NCBI RefSeq assembly: GCF_029624655.1
Contig: NZ_JARRSA010000024.1
Location: 1 to 59,191, forward strand
Length of the DNA: 59,191 nucleotides
Reading direction: 5' to 3'
DNA from: Roseicyclus salinarum
Lineage (GTDB): Bacteria; Pseudomonadota; Alphaproteobacteria; Rhodobacterales; Rhodobacteraceae
In this document: positions 7,710-15,974 of the stretch, piece after piece
Layout: the number at the start of each line of letters is the position of its first letter
How positions within the stretch are numbered: position 1 is the first letter of the stretch
Made by a program: the position numbers and the translations under genes
Notes under the pieces: model-generated
Told to the model about the DNA's origin: nothing
Database searches by the model: none
The model's input: the letters and a program-made list of their open reading frames with translations, nothing else

Positions 7710-8366
7710 TCAGCGCGCGCCGGCGGATGCAGCGGCGCCGGGGTCGAGTTCGGTCTGCACCGCGCAGGCGCCCGTGAAGTCGGATCCGTCGTGATAGAGG
7801 CCCGGAAAGGCCAGAACCCTGATGCCCGCCGCCGACGCCGCGCGCAGACCGTCGGGGTTGTCCTCGACGGCGAGCACATCCTCGGCCGCAATGCCGAGCG
7901 TCTCGAGCGCGCTCAGGTAGAGGTCCGGCGCGGGCTTGGGCCGGGCGTCCCAGGTGGCGTCCGTCACGAGGTCGAAGTCGCGCCGAGACAGCCGCGCGGC
8001 CGCGAGGATCGCGTCGACGTTGTCGGCCAGCGTGCCCGAGACGAAGGCCAGCCGCCCACCCGCCTTCCGCGTCTCGGCAATCGCCTCGATCACGCCGGGG
8101 CGGAGGGGCACGCCGGCATCGAGGCGCGCCTGGAACAGCGTGCTCTTGAGGCGGTGAAGCTCGACGGCGTCGACCGTCATGCCCTGCGCCTCGGCATAGT
8201 CCGCGATCCGCTGCTGCCCCCCGGAGCGGCGCAGCATCTTCGAATAGGCCTCGCGTGACCAGTTCCAGTCCAGTCCGACCTCGGCGAAGGCGTCGTTGAA
8301 GGCCTGCCGCTGAAGCTCGGACGTCTCGGCGAGCACGCCGATGGATCCAAGGAAGAGGTGCGTCAT
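7710..8366 (-). CDS. HAD-superfamily protein lacking catalytic aspartates (probable pseudo-phosphatase)
   Basis: 218 residues with the overall layout of beta-phosphoglucomutase/CbbY-like HAD proteins: cap region after motif I, motif II Ser110 (LAFVSGTLAD), motif III Lys144 (RPKPAPDLY) and motif IV Glu168-Asp169 (VEDNPDG). Motif I, normally D-x-D-G-x-L, reads G7-S8-I9-G10-V11-L12, so both the nucleophile Asp and the acid Asp are absent. The bases at 8331-8366 read cleanly, with no sign of frameshift. It may be a non-catalytic binding or regulatory protein, or use unusual chemistry. It lies between the bicupin and MetE-like genes of the catabolic island. Confidence 0.8.
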   Translation of the reverse strand: MTHLFLGSIGVLAETSELQRQAFNDAFAEVGLDWNWSREAYSKMLRRSGGQQRIADYAEAQGMTVDAVELHRLKSTLFQARLDAGVPLRPGVIEAIAETRKAGGRLAFVSGTLADNVDAILAAARLSRRDFDLVTDATWDARPKPAPDLYLSALETLGIAAEDVLAVEDNPDGLRAASAAGIRVLAFPGLYHDGSDFTGACAVQTELDPGAAASAGAR

Positions 8367-8393
8367 GGGTCGTGTCTCCAGTCTCGCGCGCCG

Positions 8394-8448
8394 CGGCGAG
8401 TTCCCCGCGGGTGGCGCCTGTCTCGGATGCGCGGAGGGCAACTCGCCG
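8394..8448. repeat. Long imperfect inverted repeat in intercistronic gap
   Basis: Perfect 9-base arms CGGCGAGTT (8394-8402) and AACTCGCCG (8440-8448) enclose a GC-rich interior that can extend the stem imperfectly. It fills most of the 97-base gap between the bicupin and HAD genes. It could act as an mRNA-stabilising or attenuating hairpin. No T-run follows on either strand, so a simple intrinsic terminator is unlikely. Confidence 0.6.
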
Positions 8449-8463
8449 TTCCGCGCGGTTCTA

Positions 8464-9426
8464 TCATGCCCAGGTCGCGCCGGCAGGATCGTCGGTGGCG
8501 ATGACGTGATAGAGCGCCGCCTCGCCGGTCATCGCGGGCACCGCGGCGTGGTCGAGCCCGCCGGGAACGCTCATCGTGTCGCCGGGGGCCAGAACGGTCG
8601 CGCCCCCCTCCCAGCTCACGCGCCAATGGCCGCGCACGGGCATCAGGACACTGGGGCGGTCGTGGGAATGCGGGGTCGCGCTCGCGCTGTCGCGGGTCAC
8701 GAAATCGACCTCGAAACCCGGCCTGTCGCGCAGGATGCCGGTCTCACCGATCACCCGGGCGGGCCTTTTCTCCGCCAGCGCCACCAGGTCCCAGTAGCGG
8801 GCGACGTAGTTCGGGACCACCTCCGCGGCGGTCGGTTCGGGGAAAGCCTCCAGCTCCTTCTCGCCAAGGACGGGCATCGGTCCCACCCCCTCGGGCAGGC
8901 TTTCGCCCTTCGCGGTGTCGTAGAGCCTGCCGTTCGCGCCCAGAACGAGGCCATGCGCCCGCGCGTCCTCGATCACCTGCGGCGCCCAGATGACGCCGCC
9001 GCCCGCGTCGTCGCCGCCGAGGATCGCCATGATCATCCCGTAATCGGTGCCGATGTTCTCGAAGCCGCGGAAGATGCCGGTGGGGATGTTGAAGATGTCG
9101 CCCTCCTCCAGCACGACCGACCCCGCGTCGCCGCGGCGCCCCCAGAAGAAGCGCCAGCGCCCCGACAGGACGAAGAAGACCTCGGCCGTGCGGTGGGAAT
9201 GGAGCGAGTTGCGGCACTTCGGCGGCTGGCCCGCGGCGCCGATGTTGAAGCCGTGCGGGATGGTGATGTGAACGTGCTGGTCCGCGGCCTCCGAGACGCC
9301 GCCGCCGATGATCGTGAAGTTCTCCTTGCGGTCGGAGCCCGGTGTGTGGGCGTCGATGAAGGCGGTGCGGCAGGGCTGAAGCTCGCCGTAGCGGACGATG
9401 CGGGCTGCCATCTCTTGGGCGTTCAT
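8464..9426 (-). CDS. Two-domain cupin (bicupin) protein
   Basis: 320 residues containing two cupin barrels. The first (about 55-140) has H76-S-H78 and E82 (LHSHRTAEVFFVLSGRW) and G-D-I-F-N-I-P-x-G. The second (about 235-315) has H253-S-H255 (TPHSHDRPSV) and APGDTMSVPGG. Both can bind a metal, as in gentisate-dioxygenase-like or sugar-binding bicupins. No transport signal is seen, so it is cytoplasmic. The gene sits between the SRPBCC gene (16 bases upstream) and the HAD pseudo-enzyme in the same minus-strand array. Enzymatic dioxygenase or isomerase activity is inference only. Confidence 0.82.
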   Translation of the reverse strand: MNAQEMAARIVRYGELQPCRTAFIDAHTPGSDRKENFTIIGGGVSEAADQHVHITIPHGFNIGAAGQPPKCRNSLHSHRTAEVFFVLSGRWRFFWGRRGDAGSVVLEEGDIFNIPTGIFRGFENIGTDYGMIMAILGGDDAGGGVIWAPQVIEDARAHGLVLGANGRLYDTAKGESLPEGVGPMPVLGEKELEAFPEPTAAEVVPNYVARYWDLVALAEKRPARVIGETGILRDRPGFEVDFVTRDSASATPHSHDRPSVLMPVRGHWRVSWEGGATVLAPGDTMSVPGGLDHAAVPAMTGEAALYHVIATDDPAGATWA

Positions 9427-9442
9427 GGGGTATCCCCGGCTG

Positions 9443-9916
9443 TCATGGTTTCGGGTTGGTGATTGGGCCGTAGGCGTCGATATCGGCCTGGAAACGCTCG
9501 AGGATCCAACTCCAGCCGGCCTCCTGTGCGCGGGCGATGTCGCGGCCCGACAGGTCGCTTGCCTGCGCCACGGCCTCGATGCGGCTGCCGTCCTCGGTCG
9601 CGATGAACTCGACCACGAGGGCCGTCATCATGGTCACGACGCCGCCGAAGATGCCGACCATAGAACTGGCGAGCAGGCGGTTCTCGTCGACGCGCAGGTG
9701 GGTCTGGATCATGCGCCCGATCTCGCGGCCGTCCTGCATCACGCGCACCGTCTCGGTGCCGCCGGGACGGGTGTCGAAACCGTCGTAGACCATCCCCGTA
9801 TCGGGGCCCGCCTCCCAGCGCCGCCGGGTGACGGGGCTGGTCCAGTGCGCGAAGATGTCCTCGACGGGAAGCGCGAAGTCGCGGGCGGCGCGGATCGTGG
9901 CGACGGAGGTTCGCAT
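9443..9916 (-). CDS. SRPBCC/AHSA1-family protein
   Basis: 157 residues of the START/AHSA1 fold: ARDFALPVEDIFAHWTSP at the N-terminus, the W-E-A-G-P-x-x-G-M-V-Y-D strand, and a C-terminal long helix ending GWSWILERFQADI. These proteins form a deep hydrophobic cavity for small organic ligands and often act as cyclases or carriers. The start overlaps the SnoaL gene stop (ATGA), so the two are translated together, and the bicupin gene follows. Ligand and reaction are unknown. Confidence 0.82.
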   Translation of the reverse strand: MRTSVATIRAARDFALPVEDIFAHWTSPVTRRRWEAGPDTGMVYDGFDTRPGGTETVRVMQDGREIGRMIQTHLRVDENRLLASSMVGIFGGVVTMMTALVVEFIATEDGSRIEAVAQASDLSGRDIARAQEAGWSWILERFQADIDAYGPITNPKP

Positions 9917-10890
9917 CAGCGCGCGCCCTCCTGCAGGAGGATCTGCTTCCAGATCGCGGTCTCGTCGTAGAGCGTGCATTCCCGGCGCAGGCCCCATGGG
10001 CCGAACTCGGCATGGGTGATGCCCAGGACGTAGACCATCGCGCCCGTGGGCACGCCGAACGCGCCCCAGCCCTCATGACGGCCCCACAGGCTCCAGCGGA
10101 CGGCGGCGCGGGGCGGCATCATGTCGTCCTCGCGGCCGATGACATGGTGCAGCGTGAACTCGGCGTTCGGAAACGCCGCGCGCAGCCCCATCCAGAAGCG
10201 GTCGGCGGCCTCACGGCCATGCGCCGTCACGCCGCCGGGATAGTCGAGATGGCAGGCGCGGTCATACTCGTCGGCGATGGCGGAGAGATCGGCGGACATG
10301 ATCCGGCTCAGGATCTCGGACAGCCGCTCGCCCCATGCGCTGTCGTTTCCGGTGCCCGTGTAGGGGCCGGGAAGGTCGGTCTCGGGCGTGAGGGGCTTCA
10401 CGCAGCGCGCCGGGCCGCCTTCGCGCTCGATCAGGCCGGCGGCGTAGTCGCGCGGCTCGAGGCCCAGCTGGCGCACGATCGCGCCCTGGTCGCGGATCAG
10501 CCACTCGTCGTCGATGGTGTTCTCGCGCGCGTGGCAGTCGGCGAGGATCCGGTAGACCAGCTTCCGGCCGGTCGCGCGGCCGTAGACGCCGTCGCCCGCA
10601 TGGGTCGCCATCGACGTGATCCGGTGCGAGGACAGCATCCCCGTCTCGGGGTCGCCCGACCAGATCACGTCCTCGCCCAGAAGGACGCGGTCGGGAAATT
10701 CGTGCAGCGTGGCCATCGTGGCGCCGATCACGCCCCTGTTGCCGACGACGACCGAACCGGGGGTGCGCACGACGATGTCGGCCGAATAGTAGTCGTGCAG
10801 TGTGTGGATCCCGCGGTCTTCCCAGATCTCCTTGGTGATGCCGATGATGTAGTCGGGGAAATCGCGGAATTTCGCGTCGAAGCCCTTCAT
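9916..10890 (-). CDS. Two-domain SnoaL/NTF2-like protein
   Basis: 324 residues containing two SnoaL-like (NTF2 fold) halves. The first has IWEDRGIHTLHDYYSADIVVRTP and the second DLSAIADEYDRACHLDYPGG followed by FWMGLRAAFPNAEFTLHHVIG, a classic SnoaL strand-helix pattern. Such domains catalyse aldol-type ring closures, epoxide hydrolysis or isomerisation. It lacks the C-terminal E-N-W-V-x-x-D motif shared by the other three SnoaL proteins here, so it forms a separate branch. ATG 10890 overlaps the lacI stop (ATGA); ATG 10899 is an alternative. Confidence 0.8.
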   Translation of the reverse strand: MKGFDAKFRDFPDYIIGITKEIWEDRGIHTLHDYYSADIVVRTPGSVVVGNRGVIGATMATLHEFPDRVLLGEDVIWSGDPETGMLSSHRITSMATHAGDGVYGRATGRKLVYRILADCHARENTIDDEWLIRDQGAIVRQLGLEPRDYAAGLIEREGGPARCVKPLTPETDLPGPYTGTGNDSAWGERLSEILSRIMSADLSAIADEYDRACHLDYPGGVTAHGREAADRFWMGLRAAFPNAEFTLHHVIGREDDMMPPRAAVRWSLWGRHEGWGAFGVPTGAMVYVLGITHAEFGPWGLRRECTLYDETAIWKQILLQEGAR

Positions 10891-11906
10891 GTGTCCCATC
10901 CCTGAGGTATGCGCGCCGACCCCCGCAGGATCAGCTGCCCGTTCACCTCCACGCTGCGCGGGGGCGTCGTGGGGTCTTCGACAAGCCCGAGCAGAAGGTC
11001 AACCGTCTCGGCCACCATCCGGCCCGCCGGTTGACGCACGGTCGTCAGGTCGTAGGACGGCCAGGATGCCGCCGGAACGTCGTCGTAGCCCGCGACGGAC
11101 ACGTCCAGCGGGACGCGCAGGCCCAGCTCGAAACGCAGGGTGTCCATGACGGCGAGCGCCATGTGGTCGTTGGCCACGAAGAGGGCATCGGGCGGATCGT
11201 GCGCGAACATGCGGCGCGCCGCCGCGCGGGCCTCTTCCATGCGGAAGTTCCCGACCTCGCGGCAATGCAGGGACCGCCCGGCGGCCGCAAGCGCGCGCAT
11301 GAAGCCGAATTCGCGGTCGCGCTGGGTCGAGGCGCCCTCCCACCCGGCGATATAGCCGATCCGCTCGTGTCCGGCCGCAAGGAACATCTCGGCCACCTTC
11401 GCGCCGCCCGCGGTATTGTCGGAGGTGACGACGCTGTCGTCCTCTCCGTCCTGCGCGCGGTTGAACAGCACCAGCGGCACGCCCGCCGCGCGGCAGCGGG
11501 CCGACAGGTCCGAGGACAGCGCAACGGAAGCGGCGATGATCCCGTCCACCTGGTAGTCGAGCAGCTCCTCCACCACGGTGTCGACGTTGCCGGCCGTCTG
11601 CGATGCCATGAACACGAGCACATGGTAGCCGCGTTCCTGCAGCGCGTTCGACAGCCTTTCCAGGACGTCGGGATAGAACTGGTTGTCGAGGTATGCGACC
11701 ACGAGGCCGATCATCCGGCTCTTGCCAGAAACCATCGCGCGCGCGAGCACGTTCGGCCGGTAGCCCAGCTCGGCCGCCGCGCTGCGCACCTTCTCCACGG
11801 TCTTGGCCGAGGCCGAGGCGCCGGGCGTGAAGACGCGGCTCACGGCGGACTGGCTGACGCCGGCCAGCGCCGCGACCTCGGCGGATGTGACCTTGGTCGT
11901 GGTCAT
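10887..11906 (-). CDS. LacI-family transcriptional regulator
   Basis: 339 residues. The N-terminal helix-turn-helix reads TSAEVAALAGVSQSAVSRVF, the hinge region LGYRPNVLARAMVSGKS leads into the sugar-binding core beginning MIGLVVAYLDNQFYPDVLERL, and the end carries PSYDLTTVRQPAGRM. This is a full-length LacI/GalR repressor sensing a small, probably sugar-like molecule. It is embedded inside the array, 40 bases downstream of a SnoaL gene, so it likely regulates its own cluster. The matching operator candidate is at 19514-19535 in front of the transporter genes. Confidence 0.95.
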   Translation of the reverse strand: MTTTKVTSAEVAALAGVSQSAVSRVFTPGASASAKTVEKVRSAAAELGYRPNVLARAMVSGKSRMIGLVVAYLDNQFYPDVLERLSNALQERGYHVLVFMASQTAGNVDTVVEELLDYQVDGIIAASVALSSDLSARCRAAGVPLVLFNRAQDGEDDSVVTSDNTAGGAKVAEMFLAAGHERIGYIAGWEGASTQRDREFGFMRALAAAGRSLHCREVGNFRMEEARAAARRMFAHDPPDALFVANDHMALAVMDTLRFELGLRVPLDVSVAGYDDVPAASWPSYDLTTVRQPAGRMVAETVDLLLGLVEDPTTPPRSVEVNGQLILRGSARIPQGWDT

Positions 11907-11946
11907 CGCGACACCGCGCAAGGAATGGGTTGCACCAGACCTAGTC

Positions 11947-12999
11947 TCATGCCGCCCCCACGGGAAAGGGAATTTCGCCGGGCACGCGCGCCTTGTTGAA
12001 TTCCCGCAGGCGGGCAAACACGTCCACGCCGAGCTGGCGGTAGACGTCAAGAAGGTCGACCATCACCCAGTTCTCGCGGATGAGCCCGTCCTTCACCCGC
12101 CAGAAGTCGAGGGAACACATCGTGATCCGCCTGCCCGAGGGCGCGATCCCCATCCAGCCGTCATGGGTGACCGTCTGGATCATGTTGGGCCAGCCCGTGA
12201 CGGCGGCGTAATCGCCGTCGCCGAAGAAGTGGTAGGTGATCTCGTCCCAGTACTGCCCCCGGTCGGGCATCGCGTTCAGGAACGGGATCTGGTGCCAGTT
12301 GCGGAAGCCCGCGATGCCGCGCCCCGTCCCGATCCCCGCGGGCCCGTACCAGTTGGCGTTCCGGTGCCAGAACCGCGGCATCTCCATCACCTCGGGGCCG
12401 CCTTGCGACGGGTGCCGCTTCATGTGGTCGAGCATCGCCACGATGTGATCGCAACTGGCTTGCGCGCGGCCCGCGTCCCAGGGCCCCGGCACGATCCCGT
12501 CGCAGGTCGCCGGGCCCGGAATGCAGAACTCCAGGCCGAGCGACGGCGCCATGGGCCATGCCTTGGCCTGCATCATCACCTCGGGAATGTCCCAGATCGC
12601 CTGCATCTCGACGACCCGTCCCGCCTCGAAGCGGTAGAACTCGTGGAACCGCATGTGGGAAAGATGCCCCGTCGGCGGAATGTCGAACCACGGACGGACG
12701 AAGGTTCCGACGTAGTGCCCGCCACAGCCGACCCAGTCGCCGCCATGTTCGGTCCGCCCGCCCATGACGATCCAGTCACGTCTCTCGAGGTCGGGCATGG
12801 CTGCGGCGAGCGGCGCGTAGCAGACGTCGAAGAGCGCCTCGGGACCGGTCATCGTGCCGAGGGGATGGCACATCGCGACGGAGGCCTCGGGGTCGATCAC
12901 ATCCCTCATGGCGGCCCGGACGCGGGACGGCTCGAACTCGTGCATGGCCTCGCGCAGGGGCGCGAGCGCCGCCTTGTTCGCCGTGTGAACGTCGCTCAT
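11947..12999 (-). CDS. Two-domain SnoaL/NTF2-like protein
   Basis: 350 residues with two SnoaL-like halves. The N-terminal half carries HMRFHEFYRFEAGRVVEMQAIWDIPEV and the C-terminal half ITYHFFGDGDYAAVTGW, then a closing DFWRVKDGLIRENWVMVD block. The terminal block is shared in pattern (D-N/E-N-W-V-x-x-D-x-x-x-V-x-x-Q-L-G-x-D-V-F) with the genes at 12996-13541 and 19611-20615. This indicates duplication and divergence of one family within the island. The start overlaps the preceding stop as ATGA. It probably acts on intermediates of the imported compound; no reaction can be named. Confidence 0.82.
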   Translation of the reverse strand: MSDVHTANKAALAPLREAMHEFEPSRVRAAMRDVIDPEASVAMCHPLGTMTGPEALFDVCYAPLAAAMPDLERRDWIVMGGRTEHGGDWVGCGGHYVGTFVRPWFDIPPTGHLSHMRFHEFYRFEAGRVVEMQAIWDIPEVMMQAKAWPMAPSLGLEFCIPGPATCDGIVPGPWDAGRAQASCDHIVAMLDHMKRHPSQGGPEVMEMPRFWHRNANWYGPAGIGTGRGIAGFRNWHQIPFLNAMPDRGQYWDEITYHFFGDGDYAAVTGWPNMIQTVTHDGWMGIAPSGRRITMCSLDFWRVKDGLIRENWVMVDLLDVYRQLGVDVFARLREFNKARVPGEIPFPVGAA

Positions 13000-13541
13000 G
13001 CGGTCCCCCCGGAGCTTTGCGGGCGCGGGGCTTCACGACGGCCGGTGTCGAAGGCCTCCCAGCCCTCTCCCGCGAAGACGTCGTGGCCGAGCTGCGACAG
13101 CACGTGCGGAAAGTCGACCATCACCCAGTTGTCGGCGATCTTGCCATCGGCCACGCGCCAGAAATCCATGTAGCGGATCTCGACCCGTCTGCCGGTCGGC
13201 GCGATGCCCATGAATTCGCCCGAATGCGTCGCTTCCTGGCGTCCGAACGCCGCGGCCCATTCCCCCATGAAGAGCCGCGCCTCGTCGATGCAGACCTTGT
13301 CCGAAAACGCGGCCTGGAACGGGCGCTGCCAGTTGTCCTGGAATGCCTTGAGGCCATGTTTCGTGCCGCAGCCGTAATTGCCCATCCAGCGGAAGTTCTC
13401 GGCGAAGAACTCTCCGATGTCGTCGATGCGGTGCGCGTTGAGCCCGTCCACCATGCCTTCGATGACCGCGCGCGTCTCATCCGTCCGCGACAGGTCCGCA
13501 TCGCGGGTCAGGACGGCCTGCAGGGGTGAGGGCACGCTCAT
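12996..13541 (-). CDS. Single-domain SnoaL/NTF2-like protein
   Basis: 181 residues, about half the length of the neighbouring SnoaL proteins and equivalent to their C-terminal half. It has ETRAVIEGMVDGLNAHRIDDIGEFFAENFRWMG, then GEFMGIAPTGRRVEIRYMDFWRVADGKIADNWVMVD, ending with V-L-S-Q-L-G-H-D-V-F. The conserved His/Asp/Trp pattern of SnoaL-like cyclases is visible. It overlaps the GMC oxidoreductase stop and the next SnoaL start by ATGA junctions, so these genes are tightly coupled. It may dimerise as NTF2-fold proteins usually do. Function in the pathway is inferred from position. Confidence 0.82.
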   Translation of the reverse strand: MSVPSPLQAVLTRDADLSRTDETRAVIEGMVDGLNAHRIDDIGEFFAENFRWMGNYGCGTKHGLKAFQDNWQRPFQAAFSDKVCIDEARLFMGEWAAAFGRQEATHSGEFMGIAPTGRRVEIRYMDFWRVADGKIADNWVMVDFPHVLSQLGHDVFAGEGWEAFDTGRREAPRPQSSGGTA

Positions 13542-15028
13542 GCCGCGTCCTGCGCGATGAAATCCGCGCCGCGCCAGCCGATCATCATCGAGGGCGCGTT
13601 CGTGTTGGCCGAAGTGAGCATCGGCATGACGCTTGCGTCGGCGGCCCAGAGCCCCCTCGCCCCCTTCACCGACAGCCTTGCCCCGACCGGTCCCTCGGCG
13701 CCCATGGAAAGCGTGCCGGCCGGATGGTAGGCCGTGCCCGCATGGTTGCGGATATGCGCCCTGAGCGCCTCGCCCGTGACGCTCTCGCCGGGAAAGACCT
13801 CGGGCGCGCGACGGGGGCCGAAATCGGCGCGCCGCAGAAGCGTCCGAAGCCGCTCCACCCCTGCCGCCATCGTCTCGAGATCCCCCTCCTCGCGGAACAG
13901 GCCCAGATCGATGGCTGGCGGCGCGGCGGGATCGCGCGAGGTCAGGCGCAGCGACCCGCGCGAGGCCGGGCGGCACAGGCAGACGTCCGCGAAATACCCC
14001 GCCTTGCGCTGGTAGCGCGGCCCCTCGTGGGCGAGGAAGAAGGGGATGAAATGCGTCTGCACGTCGGGAGGGGCATCCTCGCCGCGCGCGTTGAAGAAGG
14101 CGCCGGCCTCGCAGGTCGGCGAGGCCAGCGGGCCGCGCCGCAGGAGCCCGTAGGCGACGGGCGCCACGGCCCAGCGCGGCCATTGCGCGCGCTCCAGCCC
14201 GTAGCCCGACCCCGCCGCCTCGAAATGGAGGCCGACGCCCGGATGGTCGTGCAGGTTCCGCCCGACCGCAGGCGCATCGATCCGCGAATCGATCCCGAGG
14301 GCGGCAAGGTCGCCTCGGGGCCCCACGCCCGAGCGCATCAGGATGGCGGGCGATCCGATGGAGCCCGCGCAGAGAACGACCCCCTTGGCCGCGCGCACCT
14401 CGGTGCCGTCCGCGAGGGCGACGCCCGACGCCCTGTCGCCAGACCACAGGAGGCGGTCGACCTCGGCGCCGGTGCGCACCTCGACGTCTGGGCGGGCGCG
14501 CAGGTAGGCCCGCGCCGCCGACCTGCGCCGGTGCCGGTCCATGTTGTGCGCGAAAAGGCCCGCGCTTTCGCGGTCCGGGTGCGGGTGTGGGTCGTCGAAG
14601 ATGGAGGCGAGCCCCCTGGACAGCGGGTGCGCCTCGCGCAGGCGCACGGGCCGCAGTTCCGCCTCGACGGCCTCGAAGGCCGGGGCCACCTCCGCCGCCG
14701 ACCATCCCGGCACGTCCCATGCGTCGAAGTCGCGGTCGCTGCCACGGAACCAGACCATCGAGTTGATCGACCCCGAGCCCCCGACCATGCGCCCGCGCGG
14801 CACTGCGATCTCGCGCCCGCCTGCCGCCTCCTGCGGCACGGTGCGATAGCGCCAATCGCGCGGTCCGCCCAGCAGCCAGACGAGACCGAAGGGCATCGAG
14901 ACGAGCGGATGCGTCTCGGGCGGCCCGGCCTCGAGCACGAGGACCGACCCCGCCCCGCGCCGCGCCAGTTCCGCCGCCATGACACAGCCCGCAGATCCCG
15001 CGCCGATGACAATGAAATCGCGCATCAC
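13538..15028 (-). CDS. GMC-family FAD-dependent oxidoreductase (choline dehydrogenase-like)
   Basis: 496 residues. The FAD-binding motif DFIVIGAGSAGCVMAAELARRG is at the N-terminus with E at the end of the second strand (VLEAGPPE). GMC signatures follow: GRMVGGSGSINSMVWFRG and GSIGSPAILMRSGVGP. The active-site His region is HNAGTAYHPAGTLSMG, with the second residue in TSANTNAPSMMIG (Asn, as in choline-dehydrogenase types). It should oxidise an alcohol or sugar hydroxyl. It follows the ABC permease genes by about 50 bases, consistent with the first oxidation of the imported substrate. Confidence 0.92.
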   Translation of the reverse strand: MMRDFIVIGAGSAGCVMAAELARRGAGSVLVLEAGPPETHPLVSMPFGLVWLLGGPRDWRYRTVPQEAAGGREIAVPRGRMVGGSGSINSMVWFRGSDRDFDAWDVPGWSAAEVAPAFEAVEAELRPVRLREAHPLSRGLASIFDDPHPHPDRESAGLFAHNMDRHRRRSAARAYLRARPDVEVRTGAEVDRLLWSGDRASGVALADGTEVRAAKGVVLCAGSIGSPAILMRSGVGPRGDLAALGIDSRIDAPAVGRNLHDHPGVGLHFEAAGSGYGLERAQWPRWAVAPVAYGLLRRGPLASPTCEAGAFFNARGEDAPPDVQTHFIPFFLAHEGPRYQRKAGYFADVCLCRPASRGSLRLTSRDPAAPPAIDLGLFREEGDLETMAAGVERLRTLLRRADFGPRRAPEVFPGESVTGEALRAHIRNHAGTAYHPAGTLSMGAEGPVGARLSVKGARGLWAADASVMPMLTSANTNAPSMMIGWRGADFIAQDAA

Positions 15029-15077
15029 GCCGGTCCGCGCACAGCGCGCCCGGGACGTGGTCGCGTCGCGCGCGCCC

Positions 15078-15959
15078 TCATCCCTTCACCGCGCCGGCGG
15101 TCAGGCCGCTCACGATCTGACGCTGGAAGAACAGGACCAGCACGAAGAGCGGTGCGGTCGCGGACACGACGGCGGCGACCGCGAACATGACATTGCCGGC
15201 CTCCTGCGTCGTGCCGAGGAAGCTGGCGATCGCGGGGATCATCGTCTCGTTCTGCTCCGACAGGAGCATCGAGGTCACGGCGAAGTCGTTGTAGGCGAGA
15301 AGGAAGCTGAAAAGGCCGGTGGTGATGACGCCGGGCCACATCACCGGGATGATGACGTGCCGGAACGCCTGGAACCGGGTGCAGCCGTCCACCATCGCGC
15401 TTTCGTCGAGGTCCTTGGGGATGTTCAGGAAGAACGAATGCAGCATCCACAGCGTGAACGGCTGGTTGATCGCCACAAGGACGATGATCGTCGTGGGCAG
15501 GATGCCCCAGATGTTCCACTCGAAGAAGGGCAGCAGGTAGCCCGAGACCAGCGTGATATGCGGCATCGCGCGGAACACCAGCGCCAGCATCAGGAGCCAG
15601 AAGGCGTATCGGAAGCCCGACCGCGCCAGCGCGTAGCCGCCGAGCGTGCCGAAGGTGAGCGAGATCACCACGGTGAAGAAGACGACGATCATCGTGTTCA
15701 GCACGGGGCGCCAGAATTCCTCCTGCACCCATGCGCCGTAGTAGCCCTGCAGCGTGAAGGCGCTGCCCGTCTCGCGGATCGTGTTCACGCCGTAGAGCGC
15801 ATTGCGCCAGTCGGCCCGAGAGAAGAAGTCCGACTGGACCTTGAAGCTGCCCCAGAGCGTCCAGAGGAACGGGAAGGACGCGATGACGAGCCAGAGGATC
15901 ACCAGCGCGACCGAAAGGACGGTCAGGAGCGTGATGCGCGATTGCGCCTTTGTGGCCAT
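15078..15959 (-). CDS. Carbohydrate ABC transporter permease, MalG type
   Basis: 293 residues with six membrane helices, from LLTVLSVALVILWLVIASFPF near the N-terminus to the last hydrophobic stretch around APLFVLVLFFQ. The EAA loop that docks on the ATPase is DLDESAMVDGCTRFQAFRHVIIP, carrying E-S-A-x-x-D-G. This is the MalG-type partner of the adjacent MalF-type permease, from the CUT1 family for oligosaccharides, polyols or glycosides. The gap to the upstream permease is only 15 bases. Substrate not determinable. Confidence 0.93.
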   Translation of the reverse strand: MATKAQSRITLLTVLSVALVILWLVIASFPFLWTLWGSFKVQSDFFSRADWRNALYGVNTIRETGSAFTLQGYYGAWVQEEFWRPVLNTMIVVFFTVVISLTFGTLGGYALARSGFRYAFWLLMLALVFRAMPHITLVSGYLLPFFEWNIWGILPTTIIVLVAINQPFTLWMLHSFFLNIPKDLDESAMVDGCTRFQAFRHVIIPVMWPGVITTGLFSFLLAYNDFAVTSMLLSEQNETMIPAIASFLGTTQEAGNVMFAVAAVVSATAPLFVLVLFFQRQIVSGLTAGAVKG

Positions 15960-15974
15960 GATGCTCGCCCTCCC

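Noticed and set aside
8331-8366. Frameshift explaining the missing HAD aspartates
   Set aside because: The reading frame is continuous, the start has a sensible context and neighbouring frames give no D-x-D motif.
11907-11946. Second LacI operator before the regulator gene
   Set aside because: GCAA-N8-TTGC elements are present but spacing and centre do not match the 19514 palindrome.
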